Notes under the pieces: generated by a model
Seen by the model: only the letters and a program-made list of their open reading frames with translations
Told to the model about the DNA's origin: nothing
The model's database searches: none
Position numbers and translations under genes: made by a program
Source: an uncultured Gilliamella sp.
GTDB lineage: Bacteria; Pseudomonadota; Gammaproteobacteria; Enterobacterales; Enterobacteriaceae
Direction of reading: 5' to 3'
Assembly (NCBI GenBank): GCA_945291235.1
Contig: CALYQY010000006.1
Location: forward strand, 1-43,326
DNA: 43,326 nucleotides
Shown here: one piece after another, positions 9,291-17,730 of the stretch
Layout of the letters: each line of letters opens with the position of its first letter
How positions within the stretch are numbered: the first letter of the stretch is position 1

Positions 9291-9323
9291 AAACATTACA
9301 TGTAAACATTACATGTAATGTTT
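9291..9323. promoter_or_regulatory. Tandem repeat plus perfect 20-base palindrome, candidate operator
   Basis: The 13-mer AAACATTACATGT occurs twice head-to-tail (9291-9303 and 9304-9316), and the second copy continues into AATGTTT. This makes a perfect palindrome, AAACATTACATGTAATGTTT, at 9304-9323. It lies 52-85 bases before the yjfI start on the minus strand. A -35-like TTTACA (9306-9301) lies inside it and A/T-rich -10-like sequence (GATAAT/TAATAT, 9286-9279) lies just after. A dimeric regulator at overlapping sites could control the whole cluster. The regulator is not in the window. Confidence 0.6.
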
Positions 9324-9543
9324 TTTATGATGATTATTTATTCATGAAAAATTGAGTTATTTTTAAATAATTATTTGATTAATTGTGCTTTATTAATAGT
9401 TGTCTGTTGAGCAGCCATTAACGATAGGATAATTAATCTTTATTCAGCGCCATATTATTGAATAAATTTGAAACGTGTTCAATTCGATTTGTTGTTTTTT
9501 TTGATGTACCGAATTTTAGGCTAGCTTGATCTCCTTTTCTAAC

Positions 9544-9564
9544 AAAAACCCGCATAAGCGGGTT
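9544..9564 (-). terminator. Rho-independent terminator after the haem receptor gene
   Basis: On the minus strand AACCCGC and GCGGGTT form a 7-bp GC-rich stem with a 4-base loop, followed by TTTTTGTT. It lies 30 bases past the receptor stop codon. Confidence 0.8.
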
Positions 9565-9593
9565 AATTGTCAACATTATGTTATCAGGCGATT

Positions 9594-11897
9594 TTAAAAA
9601 TCGATATCTAAGCCGAGTTGGAATGTTCGACCCGGTGCAGTAAATAGATCGAGGTATTTACGATCAGATGAACGATATAACTTGTTATTACTTAAATAAT
9701 CCCAGTATTTTTGGTCGGTAAGATTATAAATACCACCACTTAACTTGACGTTTTTAGTGATGTTAACATAGCTGGTTAAGTCAATGACACCATATCCTGC
9801 GATTCTAAAATATTCTTCTTTTGAATCAGGAATGGGTTTACCATCATTGTTATAGGATTCCCGTGAAGTTGGGGTGGTTTTTTTGCCTTTTTGGAAAGTT
9901 GCATTAATTGCAATACCATAAAATTTATTTGGATCATCCCATGCTAAACCAATGGTACTTTTGAGTGGGGCAATAGAGTCCATTTCAATGTATTTATCAC
10001 CTAAATAGCTCGATTTTGATTTACCTTGGTTGTAGCCAATTGCAAATTTAGCTGTTAAGCCATTAGCTTGGTCGAACCATGAACCAAAATTAAATTCACT
10101 GCTTAATTCGGCACCATAGATGTACGCTTTATCACGGTTTTCGGCTTGATAAACCAGTCGATTACCCGTTCCGACAAAATCTTTTTTATAGCGTGTGTAA
10201 GCGATAAAATTTTTGTATTTATTGTAGAAAGCTGCGGTGGATAAGGTTATTCCTGTCATGGGATGACCTTTAACACCTAATTCAAAATTGTCGCTTGTTT
10301 CGGTTTTGAGATTAGAGTCACCAACCAGTACATACATGGTGCTATGCGCTAAATAAGAACCATAAAGTTGATTTTGGTTTGGCATTTGTGCACTGCGTTT
10401 ATATTGTAGGTAAGCTGTAAAATTAGGATTGATGTCGTACATCAAAGCGAGCGAAGGTAATAGCTGGAAATCACTGTTACTTTTATATTGTTGACTTAGT
10501 TTAGATGCATCAGCAATGGTGACAGCCATATTTTCTAGATGACGTGGCTTTGTTTTTTGATAAATAGCACGGATGCCAGGTACCAAATAGTAAGTATGAT
10601 TGTCATTGATATTAAAGCTTATTCGATCTTCAATAAATCCACCGAGTTGGTAAGTGCGGCTGTCAGCTTGAGGTTTAGTGTAATCTCCGTCAGGGAAAAT
10701 CTTTCCATATCTTGGTTTGGCTGATGTATAAAATGGCGATTCGTCTTCACTCCATTTACCATTTAAACCAGCACTTATTTTTTGATTATTATATTGTTTT
10801 AGCAAGGTGGTAATAAAATTATAGGCTTTAGTATTATAATTGGTTTGAATGTTATATTGACCATTTGTTGTGTGATTTAGATAGGTGTTGTCATACACAT
10901 TCGTGCGCTGATAATTTAATTGCGTTGTCAGGCTATCTATCCAATTAATATTGGTTGGTGTCCATATATCTTTTATCGCCAAATTGAAGCGGTTGTTTTT
11001 ACTTCGTTGCTTATCATGCGATTCAATTTTTTTACCATTTTTGTCCCATGTATCATAATGAGAATGTTTAGTTTTATTATTGTAATCGATAGTTGTGTTA
11101 AGTTGATGCTCATCAGTCATTTGCCAGCTGAAACCCGCAAGGATTGAATTTGAATGGTAGTTTTCCGGATAGTTATTAATTGAGTTTCCGTAATTTCTTC
11201 CTTGCTGCCCATCACGACGACTTAATACGATAATTCCGTTTAGTTCATCATCACCGCCTGCTAATGTGATACCTTGATGATAGCTTTTGTCGGTGCTGTC
11301 ATAATTATTTTGGAATCCAAAATAGCTGGTTTTTCCGGGGTAGAGGTAATAGCTAGCAGTTTTAGTTTGAAACGACACCGATCCACCAAGTGCATTATTG
11401 GCATTACTTACCGAAGTTGCGCCAGATTGAATATCGACTTTGTTATACATATAGGTATCGATGTAATCGCGTCCTATTCCATACGAGCCAAAACCCGCTC
11501 GCCCGACAGAATTGACGCGTCCTTGTGCAATAGGCAGTGGCATTCCGTCAATATCGATAGAAACGCGATTAGCATCTAATCCTCGAATGTTGTAACCTGT
11601 AAAGCCTCCTCTGTCCCAACTACTTTTACCACTGCCAGAACCCGATATGTTGCCCGATGCTGAAATCAATGGTTGGTAGCGCATAAGCGTGCCAAAATTA
11701 GTCCCGCCGTCTCGTCGAATATCCTGTTCGGAAATTTCAGTATTGATACCTGGCTGTTTGATTGATTCGTGTGCCGTTACTGTCATGACATCGTTGATTT
11801 TTTCATCATCATGTTTTTCAGTTGCTATGGCAGGCATAACGAATGTTAAGCCTAAAGCTAGTGTGCCCGTTTTTTTTAAATTCTTAATGTATAACAT
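9594..11897 (-). CDS. TonB-dependent outer-membrane haem/haemoproteins receptor
   Basis: The protein has 767 residues. A signal peptide (MLYIKNLKKTGTLALGLTFV...IA) precedes a TonB-box-like DVMTVTA and a plug domain (~35-170: GFTGYNIRGLDANRVSIDID, VDIQSGATSVSNANNALGG). A ~22-strand barrel follows, ending in an aromatic strand (RTFQLGLDIDF). It would import haem or haem from haemoglobin across the outer membrane using TonB-ExbBD energy; TonB/ExbBD are not in the window. Substrate is assigned from the neighbouring haem genes and resemblance to the haemoglobin/haem receptor family; the usual FRAP and NPNL motifs are not clearly recognisable. GAAGG lies 8 bases before the ATG. A Fur-like palindrome lies upstream, so iron repression is likely. 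Confidence 0.88.
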   Translation of the reverse strand: MLYIKNLKKTGTLALGLTFVMPAIATEKHDDEKINDVMTVTAHESIKQPGINTEISEQDIRRDGGTNFGTLMRYQPLISASGNISGSGSGKSSWDRGGFTGYNIRGLDANRVSIDIDGMPLPIAQGRVNSVGRAGFGSYGIGRDYIDTYMYNKVDIQSGATSVSNANNALGGSVSFQTKTASYYLYPGKTSYFGFQNNYDSTDKSYHQGITLAGGDDELNGIIVLSRRDGQQGRNYGNSINNYPENYHSNSILAGFSWQMTDEHQLNTTIDYNNKTKHSHYDTWDKNGKKIESHDKQRSKNNRFNLAIKDIWTPTNINWIDSLTTQLNYQRTNVYDNTYLNHTTNGQYNIQTNYNTKAYNFITTLLKQYNNQKISAGLNGKWSEDESPFYTSAKPRYGKIFPDGDYTKPQADSRTYQLGGFIEDRISFNINDNHTYYLVPGIRAIYQKTKPRHLENMAVTIADASKLSQQYKSNSDFQLLPSLALMYDINPNFTAYLQYKRSAQMPNQNQLYGSYLAHSTMYVLVGDSNLKTETSDNFELGVKGHPMTGITLSTAAFYNKYKNFIAYTRYKKDFVGTGNRLVYQAENRDKAYIYGAELSSEFNFGSWFDQANGLTAKFAIGYNQGKSKSSYLGDKYIEMDSIAPLKSTIGLAWDDPNKFYGIAINATFQKGKKTTPTSRESYNNDGKPIPDSKEEYFRIAGYGVIDLTSYVNITKNVKLSGGIYNLTDQKYWDYLSNNKLYRSSDRKYLDLFTAPGRTFQLGLDIDF

Positions 11898-11929
11898 GTT
11901 TAACCTTCAATCTTTACTAATCTAAATTA

Positions 11930-11945
11930 AATGATTTTTATCATT
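11930..11945. promoter_or_regulatory. Fur-like palindrome before the receptor gene
   Basis: AATGATTTTTATCATT is a perfect AATGAT-4-ATCATT inverted repeat 33 bases before the receptor start. It fits about 10 of 14 fixed positions of the TGATAATNATTATCA Fur core, a moderate match made more credible by the haem-uptake context. Confidence 0.5.
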
Positions 11946-12034
11946 CGTTAAAAACAGTTTTCGTGATGTTTGATTGTTTTATCGTTACTGTTAAATGCCT
12001 TTAATGCTGAATAATCTAAAGTACTTTCAATTGA

Positions 12035-12886
12035 TTATTCTGGGTAAAAAATTTGATAAAGCTGGGTAGCAACTTCATCCACTCGTGGCCCAATGCCAAA
12101 AAGATAACTGTCATCAATGGTTTTAATTCGATTATTTTTGTAAGCCGATGTTTCGGTTATGCCAGATATCGTTTGTAATTTATCCATACCCCCTAATTGT
12201 TGTATGGAATGGCTGTTTATTAAAATAACATCAGGATTCATCGCAATTAGCGATTCGGCGCTGTAATTTTTATAGCTGTTATGCGTCGCTAGATTTTCAC
12301 CACCTGCAATGGTGATTAAGGCGTCAGCGGTGGTATTTTTACCGGCAATGGCATTACTTCCTCCCATTGTCATCATGAATAATACTTTGGTTTTTTGGGG
12401 ATGCGTTTTAATCTTGTCTTGTAGCTTGGAAAGATGGGTTTTTATTTTTGTAATTAATTGATTACCTTCATGTTGCTTGTTAACTTTTTGAGCAATTTTG
12501 TCAATGTTTTGATAAAGTAATTCAACCGTGCCGGGGACACGTGGTAATGCCAATACGTCAACTTTGGCTTGATGCATTTGTGTTAAAACGTTGTCGGGTT
12601 CAATATCATTAAAGGCAATAAATAGCGTTGGTTTAAGCGATAATATACCTTCTATGTTGAGCAGTTTCCAATATCCAATTTGGGGTAGATGTTGAGTTGT
12701 TGCCGGATACGTACTGGTTTTATCAACACCGACCACTTGTTGACCTTCTCCCAAAGCATAAACAATCTCTGTTAACGAGCCCCCAGCAATGACAATTCTT
12801 TGGTTAGCTGAACTGATATTTATTAAACCTGATAATGTAAGCATAAGTAAAATAACACTCAGGTTTGTATATATTTTTTTAATCAT
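12035..12886 (-). CDS. hmuT: Periplasmic haem-binding protein of the ABC importer
   Basis: From ATG 12886 the protein has 283 residues. The longest frame begins at 12919, but the internal ATG has AGGAATT upstream and directly begins a signal peptide (MIKKIYTNLSVILLMLTLSG...SA). The mature part is a cluster-A-type solute-binding fold: RIVIAGGSLTEIVYALGEG, then GVDKTSTYPATTQHLPQIGY and an IEGILSLKPTLFIA segment, typical of HmuT/ShuT/HutB. It would take haem from the receptor and deliver it to HmuUV, encoded divergently. The gap to the receptor gene (137 bases) contains a separate Fur-like site, so the two may have independent promoters. A strong Fur box lies 50 bases upstream. Confidence 0.9.
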   Translation of the reverse strand: MIKKIYTNLSVILLMLTLSGLINISSANQRIVIAGGSLTEIVYALGEGQQVVGVDKTSTYPATTQHLPQIGYWKLLNIEGILSLKPTLFIAFNDIEPDNVLTQMHQAKVDVLALPRVPGTVELLYQNIDKIAQKVNKQHEGNQLITKIKTHLSKLQDKIKTHPQKTKVLFMMTMGGSNAIAGKNTTADALITIAGGENLATHNSYKNYSAESLIAMNPDVILINSHSIQQLGGMDKLQTISGITETSAYKNNRIKTIDDSYLFGIGPRVDEVATQLYQIFYPE

Positions 12887-12935
12887 TACATAATTCCTAT
12901 AGCTGAAATACAGTTGCATTACACTATATTGAAAA

Positions 12936-12950
12936 TGAGAACTATTATCA
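12936..12950. promoter_or_regulatory. Fur box before hmuT
   Basis: TGAGAACTATTATCA matches the 7-1-7 Fur core TGATAATNATTATCA at 12 of 14 fixed positions. It lies 50 bases before the preferred hmuT start, in the divergent hmuT/chuW region. Confidence 0.7.
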
Positions 12951-13175
12951 ATAGTGATATGGTGATATTTTTACGTTTTAGTTGGATATTCGGTTTAAAA
13001 CTAAGGGGAAATAGAGTAAGAACAATGAATGTTATAAGTGATTATTTTGTTAAAAATGGCAAAAAATTGAAAAAAGGAGATTCAAATTGGTAGTAAAAGA
13101 ATCTCATCACTCATTGAAAAAATAAAAATATCTATCAAAGTATCAAATGGTTAATAAAAAATTAAATAAAATATA

Positions 13176-13204
13176 TTGATAAATGATAATAATTATTATT
13201 TAAT
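13176..13204 (+). promoter_or_regulatory. Promoter of the chuW operon with a Fur box in its spacer
   Basis: TTGATA (13176-13181) and TTTAAT (13199-13204) are 17 bases apart, a good sigma-70 arrangement. The spacer contains TGATAATAATTATTA (13184-13198), which fits the Fur 7-1-7 core at 13 of 14 fixed positions. Bound Fur would block RNA polymerase directly. This places the transcript start near 13211 and excludes the upstream TTG at 13176 as a start codon. Confidence 0.7.
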
Positions 13205-13226
13205 CTTTACAGAATATTTAATCAGA

Positions 13227-14654
13227 ATGGCAGTTATGAAATCTTTAGATGTTAGTCCTTTTTATGCGTTAAATTCAGCACTTCCTTTTAAGGATCGCTG
13301 GGCGGTTATGCCCTTACAGGCAAGTTTACCCGTTGCCCCACACGAAATTGAACAAAAATGGCAAGAAATTCAAAATGCTGATTTGCGTGGTCGAAAGCGT
13401 CTTATTTATATTCATATTCCTTTTTGTGACATTCATTGTCAATTTTGTGGCTTTTATCAAAATCCCTTGCGTAAATTTGATACAAGTACTTATATCGATT
13501 ATTTATTGAAAGAAATTTCATTGGAAATTAATAATCAAGCCATGCAATCCGCCCCCATTCATGCCATTTATTTTGGCGGTGGTACGCCTTCGGCTTTAGC
13601 TGCCGGGCAATTAGCACGCGTTATCCGTTATCTTAAGCAATATGCGCCTTTAGCACCCGATTGCGAAATTACGGTAGAAGGGCGTATTTCGGATTTTGAT
13701 GATGAAAAAGTGGATAGCTATATTGAGGCGGGTGCTAATCGATTTTCAATTGGCATACAAACCTTCAATACGACAATCAGACAGAAGTTAGGTCGTCAAT
13801 CAACAGAACAAGAAATTATCAAAAATTTTGAGCGTATTGCTTCACGTGATAGTGTGGCATTAGTCTGCGATTTGATGTTTGGTTTACCTAATCAAACTAT
13901 TGAAACTTGGCAACGTGATCTTGAAATCGTCAATGATCTTCCGTTAGATGGTGTTGATCTTTATTCACTAAATTTACTACCTACCACACCGTTAGCAAAA
14001 GGGGTAGAAAATAACCGTATAGCGTTGCCGTCAGTAAGTGACAAATGTCATTTTTATCATCAAGGTGCTGAGTTTTTAGCTAAACAGGGGTGGGTTCATT
14101 TGACCAATGCGCATTGGGCTAAAACAAGTCGTGAACGTAACTTGTACAACTTTTTGATTAAGCAAGGTTCGCATTTTTTTGGTTTTGGATCGTGTGCTGG
14201 TGGTAAATTAGATACGCATTCGTATATGCTTCATCGTAACTTAAACCAGTATTATATGCAACTTGATCAGGGCAAAAAACCCCTAATGATGTTAACAGAT
14301 AAATCCTTATTAGGGGATTGGTTACATCAATTACAAGCAGGCATTGAGAAAGGTCGAGTGGATTTGACTAAATTGACCGAGCATAGTCATTTATTTGATC
14401 CTTTAATTAAACAGTGGCATCAAGTTGGTTTACTTCAAGATGAGGATCATTGTTTACGACTGACATTATCTGGTCGTTTTTGGTCAAGCAATATTTTACA
14501 AGCTTTGCAGCAGTTGTTATTACAACTGAACAACCCCGAACATATTGAATTACAGCATAAAATGGCAAAGGCTAAGCAAGCAATGAAAGGTCATCCTGCT
14601 ATGCCTGGTGCACATTCTGAAAAGAAAAATAATCAACCTATTTCACATCATTAA
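13227..14654 (+). CDS. chuW: Anaerobic haem-degrading radical SAM methyltransferase (ChuW/HutW)
   Basis: The enzyme opens the haem ring without oxygen, using radical SAM chemistry to free iron and give a linear tetrapyrrole (anaerobilin in E. coli O157). The radical SAM cluster motif is visible as CDIHCQFC inside IYIHIPFCDIHCQFCGFY. A GGGTPSAL glycine-rich SAM-binding segment and HemN-like SIGIQTFN, LMFGLPNQT and YSLNLLPTTPL blocks follow. A C-terminal extension ends in histidine-rich PGAHSEKKNN. From ATG 13227 it has 475 residues, and ATG 13236 is equally possible; neither has a clear Shine-Dalgarno. The longer frame from TTG 13176 overlaps the promoter and is rejected. It leads chuW-chuX-chuY-hmuU-hmuV. 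It could be mistaken for coproporphyrinogen dehydrogenase HemN, but the neighbours argue for haem use. Confidence 0.9.
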   Translation: MAVMKSLDVSPFYALNSALPFKDRWAVMPLQASLPVAPHEIEQKWQEIQNADLRGRKRLIYIHIPFCDIHCQFCGFYQNPLRKFDTSTYIDYLLKEISLEINNQAMQSAPIHAIYFGGGTPSALAAGQLARVIRYLKQYAPLAPDCEITVEGRISDFDDEKVDSYIEAGANRFSIGIQTFNTTIRQKLGRQSTEQEIIKNFERIASRDSVALVCDLMFGLPNQTIETWQRDLEIVNDLPLDGVDLYSLNLLPTTPLAKGVENNRIALPSVSDKCHFYHQGAEFLAKQGWVHLTNAHWAKTSRERNLYNFLIKQGSHFFGFGSCAGGKLDTHSYMLHRNLNQYYMQLDQGKKPLMMLTDKSLLGDWLHQLQAGIEKGRVDLTKLTEHSHLFDPLIKQWHQVGLLQDEDHCLRLTLSGRFWSSNILQALQQLLLQLNNPEHIELQHKMAKAKQAMKGHPAMPGAHSEKKNNQPISHH

Positions 14655-14665
14655 AGGATATTAAC

Positions 14666-15166
14666 ATGGTAGATAAGCAAACTCATCTCAGTAATCTTTC
14701 AACTTATATGCAAACCAATCCCGAGGAGTTATTAGAAAAAATTGCTCAAGATCATCAAGTGACTTTGACGCAAGTTATTCAAGCCTTACCAGATGCGAAA
14801 ATTGTTGATGGTTCTTATTTTGATATGATTTGGGATGAAGTGACAACTTGGGGCGATGTGTTATTTTTGATCCATACCGGTGATGTCATTGCTGAAATTT
14901 CAGGTGAATTACCGCCAGGTTCGCATAGTCAAAAATATTTCAATCTACGTCATCAAAAAGGATTAAGTGGTCATATTAAAGCTGAACATTGTCAATATAT
15001 TGCTTTTATTGAACGTAAATTTATGAAAATGTCGACAGCTTCGATGATCTTTCTTAATCATATGGGACAATCAATGTTTAAAATTTTTGTGGGTCGTGAT
15101 GAAAAACATCAGTTAAAACAAGATCAGTTAGAAAAATTTAGAGCATTAGCAAATAAAATTAACTAA
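14666..15166 (+). CDS. chuX: Haem utilisation protein ChuX/HutX
   Basis: The protein has 166 residues and no signal peptide, so it is cytoplasmic. AAAGGA lies 7 bases before the ATG, 11 bases after chuW. Characteristic blocks are VDGSYFDMIWDEVTTWGDVL, an acidic IHTGDVIAEISGELPPG loop, and IAFIERKFMKMSTASMIFLN, with FKIFVGRDE near the end. HutX/ChuX proteins bind haem and are thought to pass it to the degrading enzyme. In this operon the recipient would be ChuW. The family length (~165) is normal. Confidence 0.9.
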   Translation: MVDKQTHLSNLSTYMQTNPEELLEKIAQDHQVTLTQVIQALPDAKIVDGSYFDMIWDEVTTWGDVLFLIHTGDVIAEISGELPPGSHSQKYFNLRHQKGLSGHIKAEHCQYIAFIERKFMKMSTASMIFLNHMGQSMFKIFVGRDEKHQLKQDQLEKFRALANKIN

Positions 15167-15184
15167 TGTTGAGATGATAATAGC

Positions 15185-15823
15185 ATGAAAACAATATTAG
15201 TTTTTGGTGTCAGTCCAAAATTGGGTACGGGTTATCAGATTTGTCAGTTAGTTAAACAGTGCCAACCAAGTTGGCGTTGTATTGCATTGGTACGAGACGA
15301 AACTTTTGCCAAGCAGTTAAGTGAGCAAGGTATTGAGTGTCATGTCGGTGATGCGACCGACTCATCTATGGTTAGCCAGCTTTGTGCATTAGCCGGACCT
15401 GACGCCACAATTATTTCAACACTGGGTGGGGAAACCGGAAATTATCTGGCACAACGTATTATTATTGATTGTGCTGAACAAGCCAATATAAGGCAGATGG
15501 TGTTAGTCACATCCTTAGGTTGTGGTGATACATGGTCAACATTATCTTTACGAGCTAAACAAGCGTTTGGACATGCGGTACGTGAAAAATCGTTAGCGGA
15601 AGTTTGGTTACAAACTAGCACGCTAAAATACCTTATATTAAGACCGGGTGGATTACAAAATGGGGAACTAACAGGTAATGCAAAATGCTATTTTCAGCAA
15701 GAGGTACATGGACTGATTCATCGTATCGATTTAGCGAAAGTCATTATTGATAAAATAGCGCATCAGCAACTTGATAATAAAGCTTATACTGTTATTGATC
15801 CGAATCTTAAATTTGAACATTAA
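15185..15823 (+). CDS. chuY: NAD(P)H-binding anaerobilin reductase, ChuY type
   Basis: The protein has 212 residues with a Rossmann-type N-terminus (ILVFGVSPKLGTGYQICQL) and an atypical-SDR/NAD(P)-binding core: IECHVGDATD, ATIISTLGGETGN, and LVLVTSLGCGD-like strand. ChuY in E. coli O157 reduces the tetrapyrrole made by ChuW, using NAD(P)H. Length and position directly after chuX agree. The start ATG has only a weak GAGATGAT upstream. Without the neighbours it would be called a generic NAD(P)-binding protein. Confidence 0.85.
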   Translation: MKTILVFGVSPKLGTGYQICQLVKQCQPSWRCIALVRDETFAKQLSEQGIECHVGDATDSSMVSQLCALAGPDATIISTLGGETGNYLAQRIIIDCAEQANIRQMVLVTSLGCGDTWSTLSLRAKQAFGHAVREKSLAEVWLQTSTLKYLILRPGGLQNGELTGNAKCYFQQEVHGLIHRIDLAKVIIDKIAHQQLDNKAYTVIDPNLKFEH

Positions 15824-15869
15824 AATAGCATGAATGTAATTAAATCCATATTTTTAGTGAGGATAGTGA

Positions 15870-16856
15870 GTGCAACGTTATAGTCATCGTTCATTGTTAT
15901 GGGGACTGTTTATCGTGCTGTTGGTTTTGATGGTTTTATCAGCTAATACGGGTGCTTTAACATTTCCGGTTTCTCAGTTATTGTCATTATCATTTGATGA
16001 TCCATTGATGAATATTTGGTTGAATATACGTTTACCTCGTATTTTATTAGCAGTGATTGTTGGTATGGCATTAGCAACTTCAGGCGCTGTCATGCAAGGA
16101 TTATTTCGTAATCCTTTAGCGGATTCAGGTTTGTTGGGTATCAGCAGTGGCGCTGGTTTGTTGGTTGGTTTGTCAGTTTTATTTCCGACTATCTTTCCAC
16201 CAATTATGATGCTGTATGGAAAAATGTTGGCTGCTTTTTTGGGTAGTTTATTCATCTGTTTTCTGATCTATCTTTATAGTCTTCATGCCGAGTGTAATTT
16301 GGCCAAAATGGTGTTGTTGGGTGTAGCAATCAATGCCATTATCGGAGCAGTAATGGGATGCCTAAGTTATATTAGTGATGAAGCACAATTAAGACAAATA
16401 TCACTTTGGTCAATGGGGCATTTGGGTAAAGGATCGTGGGAATTAGTGTTAGTTGCTACTTCGTTAATTATCCCTGCTTTGTTAGCCATTTTGGTTCTTT
16501 CTCATCAGCTCAATATATTGCAATTGGGGGATGAAGATGCGCACTATTTAGGTATTAATGTTATTCGTTTGAAGCAATATTTGTTGGTGTTTAGTGCCAT
16601 TTTAATCGGTACATCGGTTGCAGTAAGTGGCATTATTGCTTTTGTTGGTTTGGTGGTTCCTCATATGATTCGATTACGTATTGGGGCTAATCATAGCGTG
16701 TTATTACCTGCATCGGCATTGGCAGGTGGCTGTTTATTACTCTCTGCCGATACGCTGGCAAGAACGGTTGTTGCACCGACTGAAATACCGGTAGGGTTAT
16801 TGACAAGTTTAATTGGTGGACCTTATTTTCTTTGGCTCATTTTAAGGCACAAATAA
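15870..16856 (+). CDS. hmuU: Haem ABC transporter permease (FecCD family)
   Basis: The protein has 328 residues, with a GTG start preceded by GAGG at 7 bases. About nine to ten hydrophobic segments are visible. Family signatures are present: [21 protein letters not shown], the near-invariant [20 protein letters not shown] loop, and the cytoplasmic coupling stretch [16 protein letters not shown]. Family length (~330) is normal. It forms the inner-membrane channel for haem delivered by HmuT, with HmuV as ATPase, encoded immediately downstream. Confidence 0.93.
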   Translation: MQRYSHRSLLWGLFIVLLVLMVLSANTGALTFPVSQLLSLSFDDPLMNIWLNIRLPRILLAVIVGMALATSGAVMQGLFRNPLADSGLLGISSGAGLLVGLSVLFPTIFPPIMMLYGKMLAAFLGSLFICFLIYLYSLHAECNLAKMVLLGVAINAIIGAVMGCLSYISDEAQLRQISLWSMGHLGKGSWELVLVATSLIIPALLAILVLSHQLNILQLGDEDAHYLGINVIRLKQYLLVFSAILIGTSVAVSGIIAFVGLVVPHMIRLRIGANHSVLLPASALAGGCLLLSADTLARTVVAPTEIPVGLLTSLIGGPYFLWLILRHK

Positions 16857-16872
16857 CGGGTATAATTTGACG

Positions 16873-17646
16873 ATGTTGACAGCAAAAAACTTAACTTTTT
16901 ATTGTGGTACTCGGTGTTTAATCGATGATGTGTCTTTAGATATTCAAGCTGGCGAAATTGCCATTATCATTGGTCCTAATGGTGCAGGTAAATCAACTTT
17001 ATTACGGCTTTTAACGGGTTATCAGACACCATCATCTGGCGATATTTATCTTTTTGATAAAGCGATGACACAATGGTCTGCTAAGCAATTAGCTAAAGTG
17101 AGAACGGTGATGTTACAGCATAGCCAGATGACGTTTCCTTTTACGGTAAAAGAAGTGGTGGCAATGGGGCGAGCACCTTACGGTAAACTTCATTGCGAGC
17201 AAGCCATTCACGAAACTATGCAACAAACTGATTGCTTGAAGTTGGCCAACCGAGATTACCGTAGCTTGTCAGGCGGAGAACAGCAACGTGTCCAATTGGC
17301 TCGCGTTTTAGCCCAATTGTGGCAAGAGGAGCCAACTGAAAAGCTACTTTTTTTAGATGAACCCACTTCAGCATTAGATTTGTATCATCAGCAACATACA
17401 TTGCGATTATTAAAACAACTCGCCAAAGAACAGCAACTGGCAGTGTGTTGTGTGTTACATGATCTTAATTTGGCTGCCTTGTATGCGGATAAAGTGTTGC
17501 TTCTTAGTCAGGGAAAAATCGTTAAGCAAGGTGCACCTGCTGAAGTATTAACTGTTGAAAATATTAATCATTGGTATGGGGTTGAATTAGGTATTATTCC
17601 GCACCCTAGTAATGCTTTGGTTCCGCAACTCTATTTAATGCCTTAA
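16873..17646 (+). CDS. hmuV: Haem ABC transporter ATP-binding protein
   Basis: The protein has 257 residues from ATG 16873; an in-frame TTG at 16867 adds two codons and is less likely. Walker A is GPNGAGKST, the Q-loop [10 protein letters not shown], the ABC signature [13 protein letters not shown], Walker [13 protein letters not shown] and the switch histidine lies in VLHDLNLAA. The C-terminal tail ([18 protein letters not shown]) is typical of the FecE/HmuV/BtuD subgroup. It lies 16 bases after hmuU and ends the Fur-controlled operon; I see no clear terminator behind it. Confidence 0.93.
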   Translation: MLTAKNLTFYCGTRCLIDDVSLDIQAGEIAIIIGPNGAGKSTLLRLLTGYQTPSSGDIYLFDKAMTQWSAKQLAKVRTVMLQHSQMTFPFTVKEVVAMGRAPYGKLHCEQAIHETMQQTDCLKLANRDYRSLSGGEQQRVQLARVLAQLWQEEPTEKLLFLDEPTSALDLYHQQHTLRLLKQLAKEQQLAVCCVLHDLNLAALYADKVLLLSQGKIVKQGAPAEVLTVENINHWYGVELGIIPHPSNALVPQLYLMP

Positions 17647-17730
17647 TTTTGATAAATTAAGTTAATCAATCGCTCCATTTTTAAGCAATTTCAGTATATA
17701 ATTAAGAAAACTTAACAAATGGGGCTTATA

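Larger units (their letters stand above)
9240..9593. other. Intergenic region with operator-like repeat and receptor terminator
   Basis: This 354-base gap separates two minus-strand units. Near yjfI it holds the tandem/palindromic repeat listed separately. Near the TonB receptor stop it holds a terminator hairpin. I see no small ORF or RNA gene between them. Confidence 0.6.

Noticed and set aside
13176..13226. N-terminal extension of chuW from TTG
   Set aside because: It overlaps the -35/-10 elements and Fur box and has no ribosome site.
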